A stretch of 64,000 nucleotides of DNA, taken from positions 1,240,001-1,304,000 of the forward strand of contig CM055816.1 of assembly GCA_029582265.1 (NCBI GenBank). Direction: 5' to 3'. Position 1 is the first letter of the stretch. Each line of letters begins with the position of its first letter. The notes under the pieces were generated by a model. The model saw only the letters and a list, made by a program, of their open reading frames with translations, was not told where the DNA came from and did no database searches. This document shows positions 44,270-55,850 of the stretch, piece by piece. Position numbers and translations under genes: made by a program. Origin of the DNA: Zoroaster sp. YZ-2022 (lineage: Eukaryota > Echinodermata > Asteroidea > Forcipulatida > Zoroasteridae).

Positions 44270-44488
44270 ATGCCGACTTCATGTGTTGTTGGTGGATGCA
44301 CTAGAAATAGTATTAAGAATCCAGAGACTGATTTTTTTCAATTTCCGCGGGATCCTGCGATATCAAAGGAATGGGTGAAGTTCGTGAATAATACACGAAA
44401 GGATTTCACCTTCATGCCAAAATTCCTGGATCCGCCCCCGCTGATATTTGCCCGTTTTTATCACTTTATCTGGCTCCCATGTATTTAA
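44270..44488 (+). pseudogene. Truncated THAP zinc-finger domain
   Basis: ATG at 44270 opens MPTSCVVGGCTRNSIKNPET then DFFQFPRDPAISKEWVKFVN and NTRKDFTF. This is the first two-thirds of a THAP (C2CH) DNA-binding domain: MPxxC, C-x4-C, FP, WxxFV and R-x-DF. The third Cys and the His are missing; the frame runs into unrelated MPKFLDPPPL and stops at 44488. It may be an exon whose partner I cannot find or a broken copy. THAP domains occur in P-like and Kolobok transposases and in host regulators. Confidence 0.7.
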
Positions 44489-45198
44489 TCTTTATAATCT
44501 TTGCTATTGTTACTTTAGGTTATTTTATTATATTTAAAGGGCCTGGGAGCATTTCATTCAAATGGATTTGGTGCTATATACATGTCTTTTATATTTTTTT
44601 TATTAATATTTGATTGAACACAGAATGACATGGCCTGTACATTTATTATTGTTATTCTATTCTTGTATTTTACAATTTATTGCCACTGTACACTCAGAAC
44701 AAGTTTTAAGTTTTATAGGCAGAAGTACATGAGATTTACCAACATGAGATTTACAATATTAGTCTTTGTCACACTTCTCCCTTTTGTGATGCAAAGCAAA
44801 AAAAAGAAAATTGAATTAGCTTTAATCCAAGAAAATCTGAACCTGCTCAGCAGTAGAGTTATGCTGATTGTAAGTTTTTTCCTGGGAAAAGAGCAGCAAG
44901 TGTGAAACGAATTTCAAAGGATTTCCAGTTCGGTTTAACAGAACAATGGCCAAGTTCCAAACAAGTATGTACAGGATTTTGATTAAGTTGTTTTCGTCAT
45001 CAAGAGGCAACTTTTTTAATTTTGATATTTTAACCTCAAAACAAAACTCAATTGTTGGTTGCAAATACATACATATTTTGTCTTGTCATTTATTCGAAAG
45101 TACTAAGGTCTTGTAAAATTTTCAGTTCTTGGCATCTTTCTGCCATACCGAATTTGTAATGTTTTTACCATAGTGTATTGTTGGCAACATAAAACAAG
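44489..45198. other. Spacer, possible weak exons
   Basis: A block ending ATGCTGATT|GTAAGT (about 44860) and another ending TCCAAACAA|GTATGT (about 44966) are open and splice-flanked but match no family I know. They could be further exons of the THAP gene. Low confidence. Confidence 0.25.
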
Positions 45199-45204
45199 TT
45201 TATT
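45199..45204 (-). terminator. Poly(A) signal of the P2X7-like gene
   Basis: AATAAA on the minus strand, about 146 bases beyond the stop codon of the gene at 45350-47060. Confidence 0.55.
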
Positions 45205-45349
45205 TCACATTAGTGCTAAATTAATCAACTTCTCCCCGAAAAGACACAAAATGAAATTCACTCGTATTTGATTCTGCCATTGATGATGGTTTATGAACGG
45301 AGATATTAATTTGTAAGTCTCTCCAGATCATTATAAGTTGGAAAGTATG

Positions 45350-47060
45350 TTACCAATTTTTAAAATAATAGAAAGCAAATCTGCCTAATCCAGTGGTGGA
45401 TACGAAAATCCTTTTGTACTGTCCATCAGGGTTTGGGAACGTCCTGCGGATTGCGTCCATTACACATGATGGCAGTGGCACCCGGTTGAAACGGCCAAGA
45501 TAACCCCAACACCACCTCACCACTTGTCGATATGCAACATGGCGATATTTTCTGTAAAAAAAAAAAAAAATCAGACAAAATTATAAACATAAGATTTGTG
45601 ATTTGCATGGTGGAGTATCGATATTGTTTACGTTAACACCATGTGAAACTGAAATGCTATAAAACTATAACCATACCAAAAGGCAATCATGATCAAAAGT
45701 AAACAATTACATAATTATGGAAAGGGCGCAATATAAATATAAATTTCAATTATTATTATTATTATTATTACATGTAATGCATGTACAATAAGATATAGAT
45801 GCACGTGGGTCAACCAAGGTCATATTCAGTTGTGTGCGGTTACTCTGAAGTAAACACCGGTGCTCATTCTGGTCAATCAAAAGTAATCTGCTTGATATGC
45901 AGATCATTCAAAACTGACATTGCTCTAAAATATTAATTGAAATTGATGGTACATTGGCTTTGTACATTCAGTCAACACTCAAATCACTTACTGGTCAAGC
46001 GTTCCTTCAACTGCATCTCTGCCATAGTATGCTCTGTACTGAAGATACGCTGTTGCAAGCACTCCTGGGTGGAGCCAGATCGCATCAAACCAATCATGGA
46101 CGGTAAGGCACTGGTTGGGATCATCCACGTTGATGTCCAGCTGCCGCATCATGTTCTCTGTCTTCTCAACTTCTTTGCAACATATACAGTTTGCGAGCAA
46201 AGGCTGAAGAACACAATGTCCACACGAACACCTATTACAAAAAAAGCAAGTTTGGAAAATATAATTTTAGTAACTTTGTCATTGGGGTTGCACTACTTAA
46301 AAATTGATCTTGAAATACATCCCCCATGAACTGATCAAGGACAGGTACATCACGAAGGAATACATTTTTCCATGGGCAGATCAAACATTTTATTGTGCAG
46401 GGGCTACAACCTTTGATTTGAAGGGAAAGACTAAATGTCAATTATGCTTAAAGCATGATGGTAAAAGATCATGATTTTATTTGAATTTTGAGCAGTGATT
46501 ACTTTCCCATCATGTCTTCATAAATACTGGCTAATATTGCCAACAAATCATAAAACGCAAGACATAGTAATTACCCCCAAATTTCCACTGTACATGTATT
46601 GTACACATATACAATTGTACACATGTACATGTACTACTACATTATGTACCTTGGGTCTCCATCATGTTCGTTCATGTTTTTGTCAAGTATAGCCTACAAC
46701 TATTTTTGTACAGCAGAAACAAATTGATCAAACGAAGCATGATTCAGTATTTCATTCATGAATCATTTTGTGGGCTTACCAGTCTGTGTTTAGCCATCTA
46801 TCATCAGGATTTGGTTCGTCGTCTTCGGCCTGACGATCACCGTCACCGGGCTGGTCAACTACAGGCGCCGCAAGTGGCTCGAACCGGTATGGTTCAGCGC
46901 CACGTACTTCGACTTCTTCGTCATCGTCTTCGCCTTCTCTCTCGTCTGGGGAGCTCCCCTCATCGCTAGAGCTGACATCACTATCCTCAGAAGTGCCTAT
47001 ATGAAACTCCTCTTCCTCATCTATACTGTGATCTTCCCAATATTCGCTGCTATCGGACAT
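45350..47060 (-). CDS. P2X7 intracellular (C-terminal) domain-like protein, 3 exons
   Basis: Join of 47060-46780, 46231-45992 and 45551-45350: 723 nt, 240 residues, no internal stop, and the phases match at both junctions. Introns have GTAAGC...AG and GTAAGT...CAG borders. Exon 1 (MSDSSEYWEDHSIDEEEEFH onward) is acidic and Ser-rich, then has PYRFEPL and ends NTDW. Exon 2 carries the zinc-binding-type cysteines (WCSCGHC, CICCKEVE) and CLTVHDWFDAIWLHPGVLAT. Exon 3 reads KYRHVAYRQVVRWCWGYLGR, PLPSCVMDAIRRTFP and ends FYYFKNW. This is the cysteine-rich domain at the C-terminus of vertebrate P2X7 receptors, in the stand-alone form, without channel segments, common in invertebrates. Its role there is not known; DNA or protein binding is possible. 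Start chosen at AAAATGTCC; the frame is open upstream to 47171. Confidence 0.88.
45607..45650. mobile_element. Penelope-like terminal fragment in intron 2 of the P2X7-like gene
   Basis: CATGGTGGAGTATCGATATT...GTTAACACCATGTGAA matches the outermost left end of the element at 38660. It is a short relic. Confidence 0.6.
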
Positions 47061-48413
47061 TTTCGCTGTTTTTCGGTCTAGAAGATGTCGCTTGTCCGCT
47101 GTTGTTCCGCATTGCATGTATGGTAAATGCATACAGTACACACGATCGACTGTTGTGCGTGGGGGTACCAAAGCGTCATGGGTGCTACGTCACACACGAA
47201 GTATGAATTATTCATGAGTTGAGGGATTTTGGTGAAACTGGGCTTTTCTGGGTCGTAGAACGCCGATCAAATTGATTTTTTTGCATGAAGGAAGAAGTTT
47301 TATTGAATAATAATAATATGTTAGTAATCATTACACATTTCTCGAACGAAAACAGCAACACAGCACTTATCATTATTCCGTTGTAGTCAATCTTTAAGCA
47401 AATATTAATGACTGACTTTTCCACATTTTATGAGAGGTTATGTTATAAGGAAACCAAACAACAGTTTCAGCTGAATCTTTCACATATTGCTTGTTTAACC
47501 ATATCAAGTCTGTATGGGGAAGGGACACAATGTAAACCTTTTGATATTTAATGTTATAATATAATAAACCGATAACGCTCAAAATTTCCGATATTCCCAA
47601 CTATTCTTTAGGGCCCCCTTATACGATGTCCAATTGAATTTCCACGTTTTAGTGGTAAATACTAGATGTGACAAGATTGATGATGCAATCCCATTTAGTG
47701 ACACTTCATCTATGTTGACTTGTTAAATTAGATTGTATTTTTAGTACAAAATGATGTTTGTGATTATTCCAGTTTATATTGTCGTTGTGACTAAAAAGAG
47801 TGTAGGAATAAGTGACCTTAGTTTTAAGGTACCAAACTTTACAAAACTTGGTCAAAGCGGTGGAGTTGGTTAAGAGACAGGATATTTCTTTAGATACTTG
47901 GGTAGCAATAGCTACGTTTTCATGCCTCACTTGGCAATCATCGGTTATAGGTAATGGTTCAAAAGAACGGGGTTGTCTCCTGTCTTATCCTTGGATAATA
48001 CATAATTTGGTATACCAAACAGTTGATTTTGTTCATTGGTTTGTTTGTTTGAGTAAGTTTGTCCATTTTGAATACGTGATTTGACCAGTATATCTTTACG
48101 TTTGTTTCACATCTTTGTGATTAATGGACAGATTATATGTTCTTGAGAAGACCAGAAGTGCTCCATTGTTTTGTACATCGTTTGTAGTTTGTGGCTTCCA
48201 AGGAGTTTCGAGTCTTGTATCTGTGTTGTTTTTGGATGCCAAGTGAAGAGTGGTTTGAACGGATGCGTGTTGGATGGTTTGTTACGCATGAGGAATGCAA
48301 GTCTCAATCTTCTCTCGAAATTGATAATGTCACTCGAAAGGGTTGGACGGGTTGTTCTAGCAGGGGCTGGAACGAGATTTATACCTTTTCTGAGAGCAAT
48401 TGTTCAAGGTGAG
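47061..48413. other. Upstream region of the P2X7-like gene
   Basis: Contains the presumed promoter of the minus-strand gene; no TATA box I trust. The rest holds no recognisable gene. Confidence 0.35.
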
Positions 48414-49336
48414 ATAGTGTGACGCAACACCCCTAGAGAGGGATTGTCGCGCGGACGGCCTCTGACCGGAAAAGTCCCCGAGCGGTTAGGAACGTATCCG
48501 TTGGGATAGCAGTATACCGTCCCGATGAATGAACACAATTGCTCCGAGACCACCCTATGAAAAAAGTCACTAGGATACAAGTTGTTGTATATTTATATAA
48601 CAAATAATACTGGTTTATTCGCAAACAATAAGGCACCTCACCTGGAGGTGACCGAGGAAATCCTTATAACTACATGGAAATCTATGGCACATCGATGAGG
48701 GGTTACTGGCACACCACTAATGCACCTTACGGTGGAGGGGAACTTAACACCAAATGCGCACCTATGGCACCTCTCACCTGAGGGGTCACCACAAGTACAC
48801 AATTATAATCCCTATATCTTTAAGCTAAACGTTAGTCCAGATGCATCAATTTAAATGGCTTTACTGTCTTTGTACTGGAGGTGCACAGCAACAGACACCA
48901 CACAGGTCAATGAAATTACAAAGGAGGGCAGACATTCTAATACACATACGATGGGGCCCCTCAGCTCGAGGAACCACTACTCGTATGTTTTCCAAGTCTG
49001 AATTAATGGTTTATGCAACACATGCAACCCTTAAATCCCTCTGGTAATTACAACACATGCAATTACAGCTCGACTAGAGAACCGATACACAAGCCCCATT
49101 GAGGTGACACCTAGCCTCTCACGACACCTCAAAAACACGTGTAACGGATGCACGGCACACAGAAATTCCTCAACAGTAAGCCACCTTACAAAGTATTAAG
49201 TACAACACATGCACAATATACAATGCTCCTGGACTTACCACTTATATAGCACTACACCCTCGGGCTTATGATCTCTTTTACGACTTTTTACGACTGTGCG
49301 AGCTAACTCTACTATATACGTAATGCCAGATGCCTT

Positions 49337-51420
49337 AGGCGTCGACTAGAACGACGATGGAGATCTACTAAATCCATTGTCGATCGTATATTCACCAAAA
49401 ACAGTTAGTCTCACATCTCATTGATGCAGCACAGAAGCATTATTACTCGTCTGCTATAGAAAATAGTTCCGGAGATCCAAAATGCCTTTTTGGTATTATC
49501 AACAAACTCTTAAATAAGAAAACAGAACCAGTCCTGCCCAGCACAATCTGTGATCATGTTCTTGCTAATCAGTTTTGTGACTATTTTGTGAATAAGATCT
49601 CTGCTATTCGTCAAGCTATATAAATAGTCATGGTTCTACAAGGCCCAGTGGAACTCACATTGAATCTGCTCATTTCATTCTCATCACTTACAATTTGTTG
49701 GAATTCACCCAACTACAGTCACTGAAGTCAGGAAGATCATTATGAATGCCCCTGTCTTCGTCATGTGATTTAGATCCAATACCTACCTGTTTGATTAAAG
49801 AATTTGTCAATGATTTTGTTCCGTACATCACAGGGATAGTCAATGTATCCTTTAAATCTGGCATTTTCCCAAAATGTTTACAGCATGCTCATATTAAACC
49901 TCTTCTCAAAAAACCTTCTCTTAATAAACAGGAGCTTAAGAACTACCGACCTATTTCAAATTTAAAATATTGAGGCAAAGTTATAGAAAGAGCAGTTTCT
50001 TCTCGTCTCCAATCATATTTAAATGATCACAATCTTCACAACCCCTTTCAATCCGCATAATAGGCAGATGCATAGTGTCGAAAGTGCACTCCTTAGAGTC
50101 CACAACGATATACTGACAAATATGGACAGTGGTAAGATTTCTGGCTTAGTGCTGCTTGATCTCAGCAGTGCATTTGACACAGTGGATCATTGCATCTTAT
50201 TTCAGAGATTGAAACACACTGGCATCGATGGTTTGGCCCTCCAGTGGCTCACATCTTATCTCTCAAACAGATCTCAGTATGTCTCCCAAAGCATCATCTA
50301 CATCTGTTAATCTCAACTTTTCCGTTCCACAAGGATTTGTCCTTGGACCTCAATTATTCAATATCTATACTCAACCATTGCAAACCATTATCGAGTATCA
50401 CAAAATAAATTACCACATGTATGCAGACGATTTACAATTATATTTCTCTTGTCAACCGGTACAAGAAGATATTGATGAATCAATGGCAAAGCTTGAAGAT
50501 TGTGTTAGTGACATTCAGCAATGGATGATTGATAGCCGCTTGAAACTCAATGAAGATAAAACAGAATTTCTCCTCCTTGGTTCAAAAAGACAACTTAGCA
50601 AAATCACTCCTCCTCATTTACATATCGGCTCCACATCAGTATCTCCTGTTGACCAAACTCGGAATTTAGGTGTGATCTTTGATTCAACAATGTCTCTTGA
50701 TTCACAGGTTTCACACTGTGTTAAACTGGCCAACTATAACCTCCGAAATATTCGTTCAATCAGACAATATCTGAATCCTGCAGCAACTGAACAGCTAATT
50801 CACGCCTTTGTCACTTCATATCTTGATAACTGCAATTCTTTACTTTTTGGTTTACCTAACAATCTAATAAATCGATTACAGCGGGTTCAAAATGCAGCAG
50901 CACGTCTTGTGACAAATACAAGACGATTATCCCATATTACACCTGTTTTAAAATCTCTTCACTGGCTTCCTGTTCGAGAGCGAATTTCTTATAAGATTCT
51001 TCTGTTAACTTATCGGGCGCTCAATGGCTTAGCCCCTAGATACATTTCGCCTCTCATTCATTTACCCTCTGTCATTCGTCCTGGCTTACGGTCATCTAGA
51101 GCCCCAAAATTGTTTGAGCCTCGTTCCAAGAGAAGTTGGGGAGGAAGGGCATTTGTTACAGCTGCTCCTTGTTTGTGGAATTCATTACCTTTACATATTC
51201 AAAAATCTAGCTCCTAAGTATTTTTAAAGCTCAACTCAAAACATATTTGATGTCTAAAGCCTTCAGCTAACTGTAATTACATATCATTGTCATTTTTCAT
51301 GTATTTATGTAAGTTTTATTTAAGTAACCTTGTACTATATTCCTGTAGGCGCCTTGAGCACCCTCTGGGTGGATATGTGCGCTATATAAATGTTGCTATT
51401 ATTATTATTATTATTATTAC
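49337..51420 (+). mobile_element. L2/CR1-like LINE, 5'-truncated
   Basis: Starts in the region before the RT (RRRLERRWRSTKSIVDRIFT) and ends with GCGCTATATAAATGTTGC and an (ATT)n tail (51397-51419). It is inserted inside the element at 48418-51614. The tail and 3' signature match the older LINE at 100-1876, but the open frames are far better preserved, so this copy is younger. Confidence 0.9.
49370..51217 (+). pseudogene. LINE reverse transcriptase ORF, frameshifted
   Basis: Order of blocks: LFGIINKLLNKKTEP; SSCDLDPIPTCLIK and KNYRPISNL (49760-49970); VLLDLSSAFDTVDH (motif A, about 50147-50188); then in another frame VPQGFVLGPQLFNIYT (about 50327-50372) and the catalytic YADDLQLYF (about 50419-50445); WMIDSRLKLNEDKTEFLLLG; TRNLGVIFDSTMSLDSQV; LDNCNSLLFGLP; LQRVQNAAARLVTNTRR; LHWLPVRERISYKILLLTYR; and the C-terminal PCLWNSLP. 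The last 329 codons (50228-51217) are open. Stops near 49971 and 50060 and a shift near 50290 separate earlier parts. No endonuclease domain is present. Confidence 0.9.
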
Positions 51421-51618
51421 TCTCTACAAGTTCACGGCAACAACTGACACAAAATAAATCTACATACAATGCAATGCGCTCTGCGCTCCAAAACTGGTGC
51501 TCGCTGGCTGCGTGCTGCGGCGCTGCCTAATCGCGCACGGAACCAGCGAATCCCTCACCAAAGGTTATACCATAATATAAAAGGGTAGACAATACAAACT
51601 GCTGTTGCGTCACAATAG

Positions 51619-52492
51619 TTTTGCTCTTTAGATAGGTTTGTAATAAATGTTCGGTTTATTTTGCCAGGGTAGTCATTAGACTAGTGTTGTTGGGTTTGGT
51701 TTTGGTTGAGCGTTCATGTGAGTTAGAGATTTAAATAATAGAAATACCAGATACTGTAATAAATATTTGGGTTTGTTGGCAACTTTCAAACACTGATCTG
51801 TACAAAATTGAGTCACGTGATCACTTCTGATGCATTCTGGGAATCCAATATGGACGCCATAATGTTTAAATGCAATATTCAAGTATTTTTGGTTAATATA
51901 TAAATTCACGACACAAACAGTGCTATGGATATGATTATGTCTGCATTGGTTTGCCCGGCCAAGTTTAAATTCGTTTCCCATTCAAATTCGTTTTCGTGCG
52001 TTCGTATTAAAGCAATTTTAATCCGGTTGCTACCACGGTTCGAATTCAGAATTCAGACATTAAATTTCGGATTTGCGTCATTCATTTTAGTGGTGCACAT
52101 CCGTCATTCAATTTCGCCGGAAGTTGGCTTGAATGAGGATTTGCACTCGAGTTTCATTTACAATTTCAATTTCTCAATTAATGTGTTTTGTGGGCATTCC
52201 TGAGAATTTCCCTCGAACGCCTCAATCAAGCACGCTCGGACGAGGCCTATATCAGATATTCTTGTGTAACGACCACGAGCTGCCGTTTCTTTTACTTTAT
52301 CTGTCAACGTAGTGAATTGTAGAAATGGAATTTTATCCTTCGACGAACATTAATTAATTGGCAGGCTCTTACCAATGAGCGATCCAATTGCTACTTTGAA
52401 ATTGAAACATGGAAAAACAAGTGAAATTTAATGCTATTGGTGAGTATTTGTGAAATTAGATGCGCCTTTTTGTTAATTGCATGACACATTAA
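51619..52492. other. Intergenic
   Basis: No recognisable gene. It may include 5' parts of the Merlin-type element at 52493, but I cannot define them. Confidence 0.35.
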
Positions 52493-52775
52493 ATGAAATT
52501 GAATGATGATTTTGAGCAGCAATCCGTTTCGTGGTGCGAAATCGTGGTGCTAACTTACTGCTGGGCTACAGGAATGTCAAATGAAGCGGCAATAAGACAG
52601 AGTAGTCTTGACGAATGTGTGGCTTCAGGTAGCCACACTGTCGTCGACTGGTACACTTTTTGCCGTGAAATTTACCTTCATGTGGTCCAGTAGAAGAACG
52701 GCATAGGCGGATCAGGAAAAGTGGTCAAAATTTAATTTGGCCGCCGCAAGTACAACAGAGGTCGTCTGGTCGATG
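52493..52775 (+). pseudogene. Merlin/ISXO2-like transposase remnant
   Basis: The plus strand reads SVSWCEIVVLTYCWATGMSN, TVVDWYTFCREI, then after a TAG stop GIGGSGKVVKI, another stop (TAA), and FGRRKYNRGRLVDG, ending at a GTAAGT donor (52776). This matches the start of the DDE core of Merlin-type (IS1595/ISXO2-like) transposases. There VEIDESKFGKRKYNRGR carries the first catalytic Asp; here KI*FGRRK has lost the DES, so it is inactive. The rest of the core was not found downstream. An AG at 52518-52519 could be an acceptor. Confidence 0.7.
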
Positions 52776-52913
52776 GTAAGTGAGTATTAGGTGGCATTTG
52801 CCACTAACTTTTAGAAGTCGTATGACTGTCTCATCAGTCAGGAAAATTTCAAATATCTCACGGTAAATTACTCCTTAAACTTTGTTGATCCAGCCACCGG
52901 AGCTCATACACTA

Positions 52914-53150
52914 CTTTCTTTCCCTTAAAAAATAAATCATCATGATGAATTTCTGTCTTTCTTTCCCTTCTAAACAAATCTCAACAACCACGAATGGAAA
53001 CTATATTGAAAATACATCATTATAATGAATTTTGGACTTTCTTTCCCTTCTAAAAAATCCTCAACAACCACAAATGGAAACTATGTTGAAAATATATCAT
53101 TATGATGAATTTCGGACTTTCTTTCCCTTCTAAAAAAAATCGTATACATT
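52914..53150. repeat. 80-bp tandem repeat
   Basis: CTTTCTTTCCCTTCTAAA begins at 52957, 53037 and 53117, exactly 80 bp apart, with a shortened copy from 52914. Units contain CTCAACAACCAC and CATTATGATGAATTT. Confidence 0.88.
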
Positions 53151-55292
53151 TAATCATGAAGGCCATGATTTAATATAGTCATTGTGTCAGAGTGACAACA
53201 GGGCAGGGTAGTGATACTAACAGAAGTTATTATCTACGACCTCATGGTTGGGTAAGTTTGTTTTTAATATTGTTCATGTATTGTTAATTTAATCTAAACA
53301 CATCGTTGCGTATTCCACATAAGAGGTATTAAATTACTCATTAAATCCGATACAAAATTACTGAATTACTCACTTGATGTGAAGTTGATGATGGCACCAG
53401 ACATCTGGTCAATTCCGATTATTGTTGTAACATTATCATGTCAATAATTGATGCTGTGCATTGATAATGTATCCCTCTGCTTATTGCTTTGCTGTGATGG
53501 TCAATGATGTCTTGGTGAGTGCGCGTTTGGAGGTTGCCACGTATACTGGATATAACAGAATCAACAACTGTGTGAATGCGCCTTTTTAAGGATGAGAAGG
53601 CGGTAACTTGGGGGTAGTATTAAGCTGTACTTGACAACACTTAGGCCTACTGTATGAAATGAGATCGACTCATGATATCGATGAGAAATGTTTGTCTTGA
53701 TGCTTCGAATAAAAACTGCAGAGTGGGTTGGATTTTAGGAATACTGTTTGTGTGCAGTAGGCCCTATGTATGTACCATGTAACGGAGAAGGTAAGTTAAT
53801 AATGCAATAAGTTATTTAGGCCTAATTCACCAGAAGAGAAGGTACAAAATTGGTAATAATGTACTTGCAAAATTGTCTGCCCAATCTCTAAGTCAAAATA
53901 CAATGCATTAAAACAACCATGTGAAAGTTTCGTTTTTTTAATATTTTAAAGACAATCATTTATGCAATGAAATATTGTTTGAAAGTAAGTGAACAATTAT
54001 AGTAATGGCCGATAATTGAAGATATGTAAAGGTTAAAGCAGGGGAATTTTCAAGGTTAAAGCAGAAATCATACCCTCCGACGAGAGAGGTACCTACCACT
54101 TTATTCGAACGCGATACCCTACCACTTTGCAGTGGCACCCCTATTAATGATATTAAAATTATTATCTATGCATTCCCAATTAATTTTTTACATCCAAATG
54201 ACTTCCACACATGCCCTGCTATGGTCTAGTATTATTTTAAACCCCAGATGACACCCGACGGCTGTGTAGTGTAGCTCACTCCTGTATGACCTAGCACACA
54301 GTAAACGGCCATATACTTATGCAGCATATCTCTCGGCCATATCTCTCCAACAGAACCCAGACACTCTGTCTGGGGGGGGGGGGGGTGGGGGGTTATGCCT
54401 GGCACTGGCATGCCGCAAGACATCAAAGAGCACAGCCTAATGCCAAACAGATGGTTCCACTTATCAGAGGGTTAGATCTGGGTAGGTCTTTATGTGTACA
54501 CAATGAATGGTTGATTTTGTGCACAGACATATGGCAGCGATTACTTTTCCAGCCCAGAAAAAAAAACTACACAGCTCTGGGAACTGACACCACTTCTAAG
54601 ATATGTGGAATGGTCCACTTTAGGATATCAATGACTCCCAGGCATGTGTTGTTGTTTTTTTTCTGGGAAAAACAATGAAATAAATAACTTCTGCCACATT
54701 GGTGTGGCTGTCTATCTCGTCGGAGTGAATTTAATGAGTTAGAGAGTTTGCTTAACATGTTATTTAGCATGTGGGGGTATCAACCATACTCTGGCGGTCA
54801 TAGCGACAATTACGTAATTATTCTAAAAATAGGAGACTGTAAACAGAAGAGGCATTTGGACTGACAATGAACTGTGCTAGCAAGAATAAGATCTCATGAA
54901 GCACCGGCAAAGTGCTCTCCGCAAAATCAATTCGCGCTGATTACTTTTTGTTTACATGACTTAATAAACTAAAATAATACTTCAATACATTATGAATGTA
55001 AAATAATAAAAAGAAAGAACTACGTTGTCATCTTACACGCACAATGTACTTTTATATGGTTAAAAGTTAGAGACAATTAAGAAATTATAAATAATTTAAG
55101 TGTAGTATTTATAATGTGAAGGGAAAGAGCTTTGATAGTAGTTTGTATGTTCATTCTGCACTGTTGGTCATCAGTATCGTTGTAGAAAAGTATATATATA
55201 ACCACAGTTCACAGTCTGTATAATGCACATTTGGTCAAATATCAGTTTGGTAGATCAATCAGTTTGGTAGATTAATTGGTGAAATGTTTAGC
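53151..55292. other. Intergenic
   Basis: AT-rich with a poly-G run at about 54371-54392. No recognisable gene. The 119-codon frame at 54319-54678 crosses the poly-G run and lacks family resemblance. Confidence 0.4.
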
Positions 55293-55296
55293 TTAA

Positions 55297-55428
55297 CCTT
55301 AACTCAGTAGAGAACAAAAAAATCACTGTTCTAGCTGGTGAATCTAGTTGCATTGCACAGGCTGCACACTTTTCTGTTTTTTGTTGCATTCAGCAGGGTG
55401 TCTGCGTAATGCCTGTAGGTGTTTAGGG
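55297..55428. mobile_element. TTAA element F, relative of E
   Basis: Left TTAA (55293-55296), right end GTTTAGGG followed by TGAA. The body (CAGTAGAGAACAAAAAAATC, CTGTTCTAGCTGGTGAATCT, TCTGCGTAATGCCTGTAGGT) matches the 3' two-thirds of element E at 36865-37059. This decayed copy lies outside the main cluster. Confidence 0.62.
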
Positions 55429-55780
55429 TGAAAGGGAAGGTACAGCATTGGTAATATTGGCAGAACTGCTTCTATATGAATATTTTCTATGAATCAAAAT
55501 ATACGTTAAACAATCAACTTGTGAAAGTTTCAGTCTGCTCAATACATAGTGTAAGTCATGAGAATTTGTTTATAAAGAAAACACTTGGATTAAATTTATT
55601 TGCTGAATATATTGAGTTTTCTACACGGATCAATCGATTAGATTTTGATGAAGATCCGATTTCAGGAAAGCATATTTTCAGGACCATATCTAACGTTAAT
55701 GTTATCGTGGATCAGTGAGTTAATAAGTAGAACCGATAGGGGGCGCACTATTGACCTATTTACTTTTAACAATTTCAAGA

Positions 55781-55850
55781 ATCGTTGGTAGCTCAGCGGG
55801 TTAGACGTTCGGCTGTCACATCCAAGACCACGATTCGAATCATGGAGAAA
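55781..55850 (+). tRNA. tRNA-like sequence (pseudo-tRNA or SINE head)
   Basis: TAGCTCAGCGG fits the A box and GATTCGAATC fits the B box, about 35 bases apart, with CTGTCAC (GTC anticodon loop, Asp-like) between. Acceptor and anticodon stems do not pair well, and the D-arm end is GAC rather than GAGC. A T15 run follows within about 25 bases. A degenerate tRNA or tRNA-derived SINE head is likelier than a working tRNA. Confidence 0.5.

Larger units (their letters stand above)
48418..51614. mobile_element. Solo-LTR-like or TIR element, interrupted by a LINE
   Basis: Begins TGTGACGCAACA and ends TGTTGCGTCACA (12-bp inverted ends), flanked by ATAG at 48414-48417 and 51615-51618. The TG...CA termini, a TTATATAG box near 49230 and AATAAA near 51452 suggest a solo LTR of about 1.1 kb once the LINE (about 49337-51420) is subtracted. 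A non-autonomous DNA element with 4-bp duplications is the alternative. No element protein is visible. Confidence 0.6.

Noticed and set aside
55781..55850. Functional tRNA-Asp
   Set aside because: Anticodon and acceptor stems do not pair adequately and the T arm has an extra base; kept only as tRNA-like.
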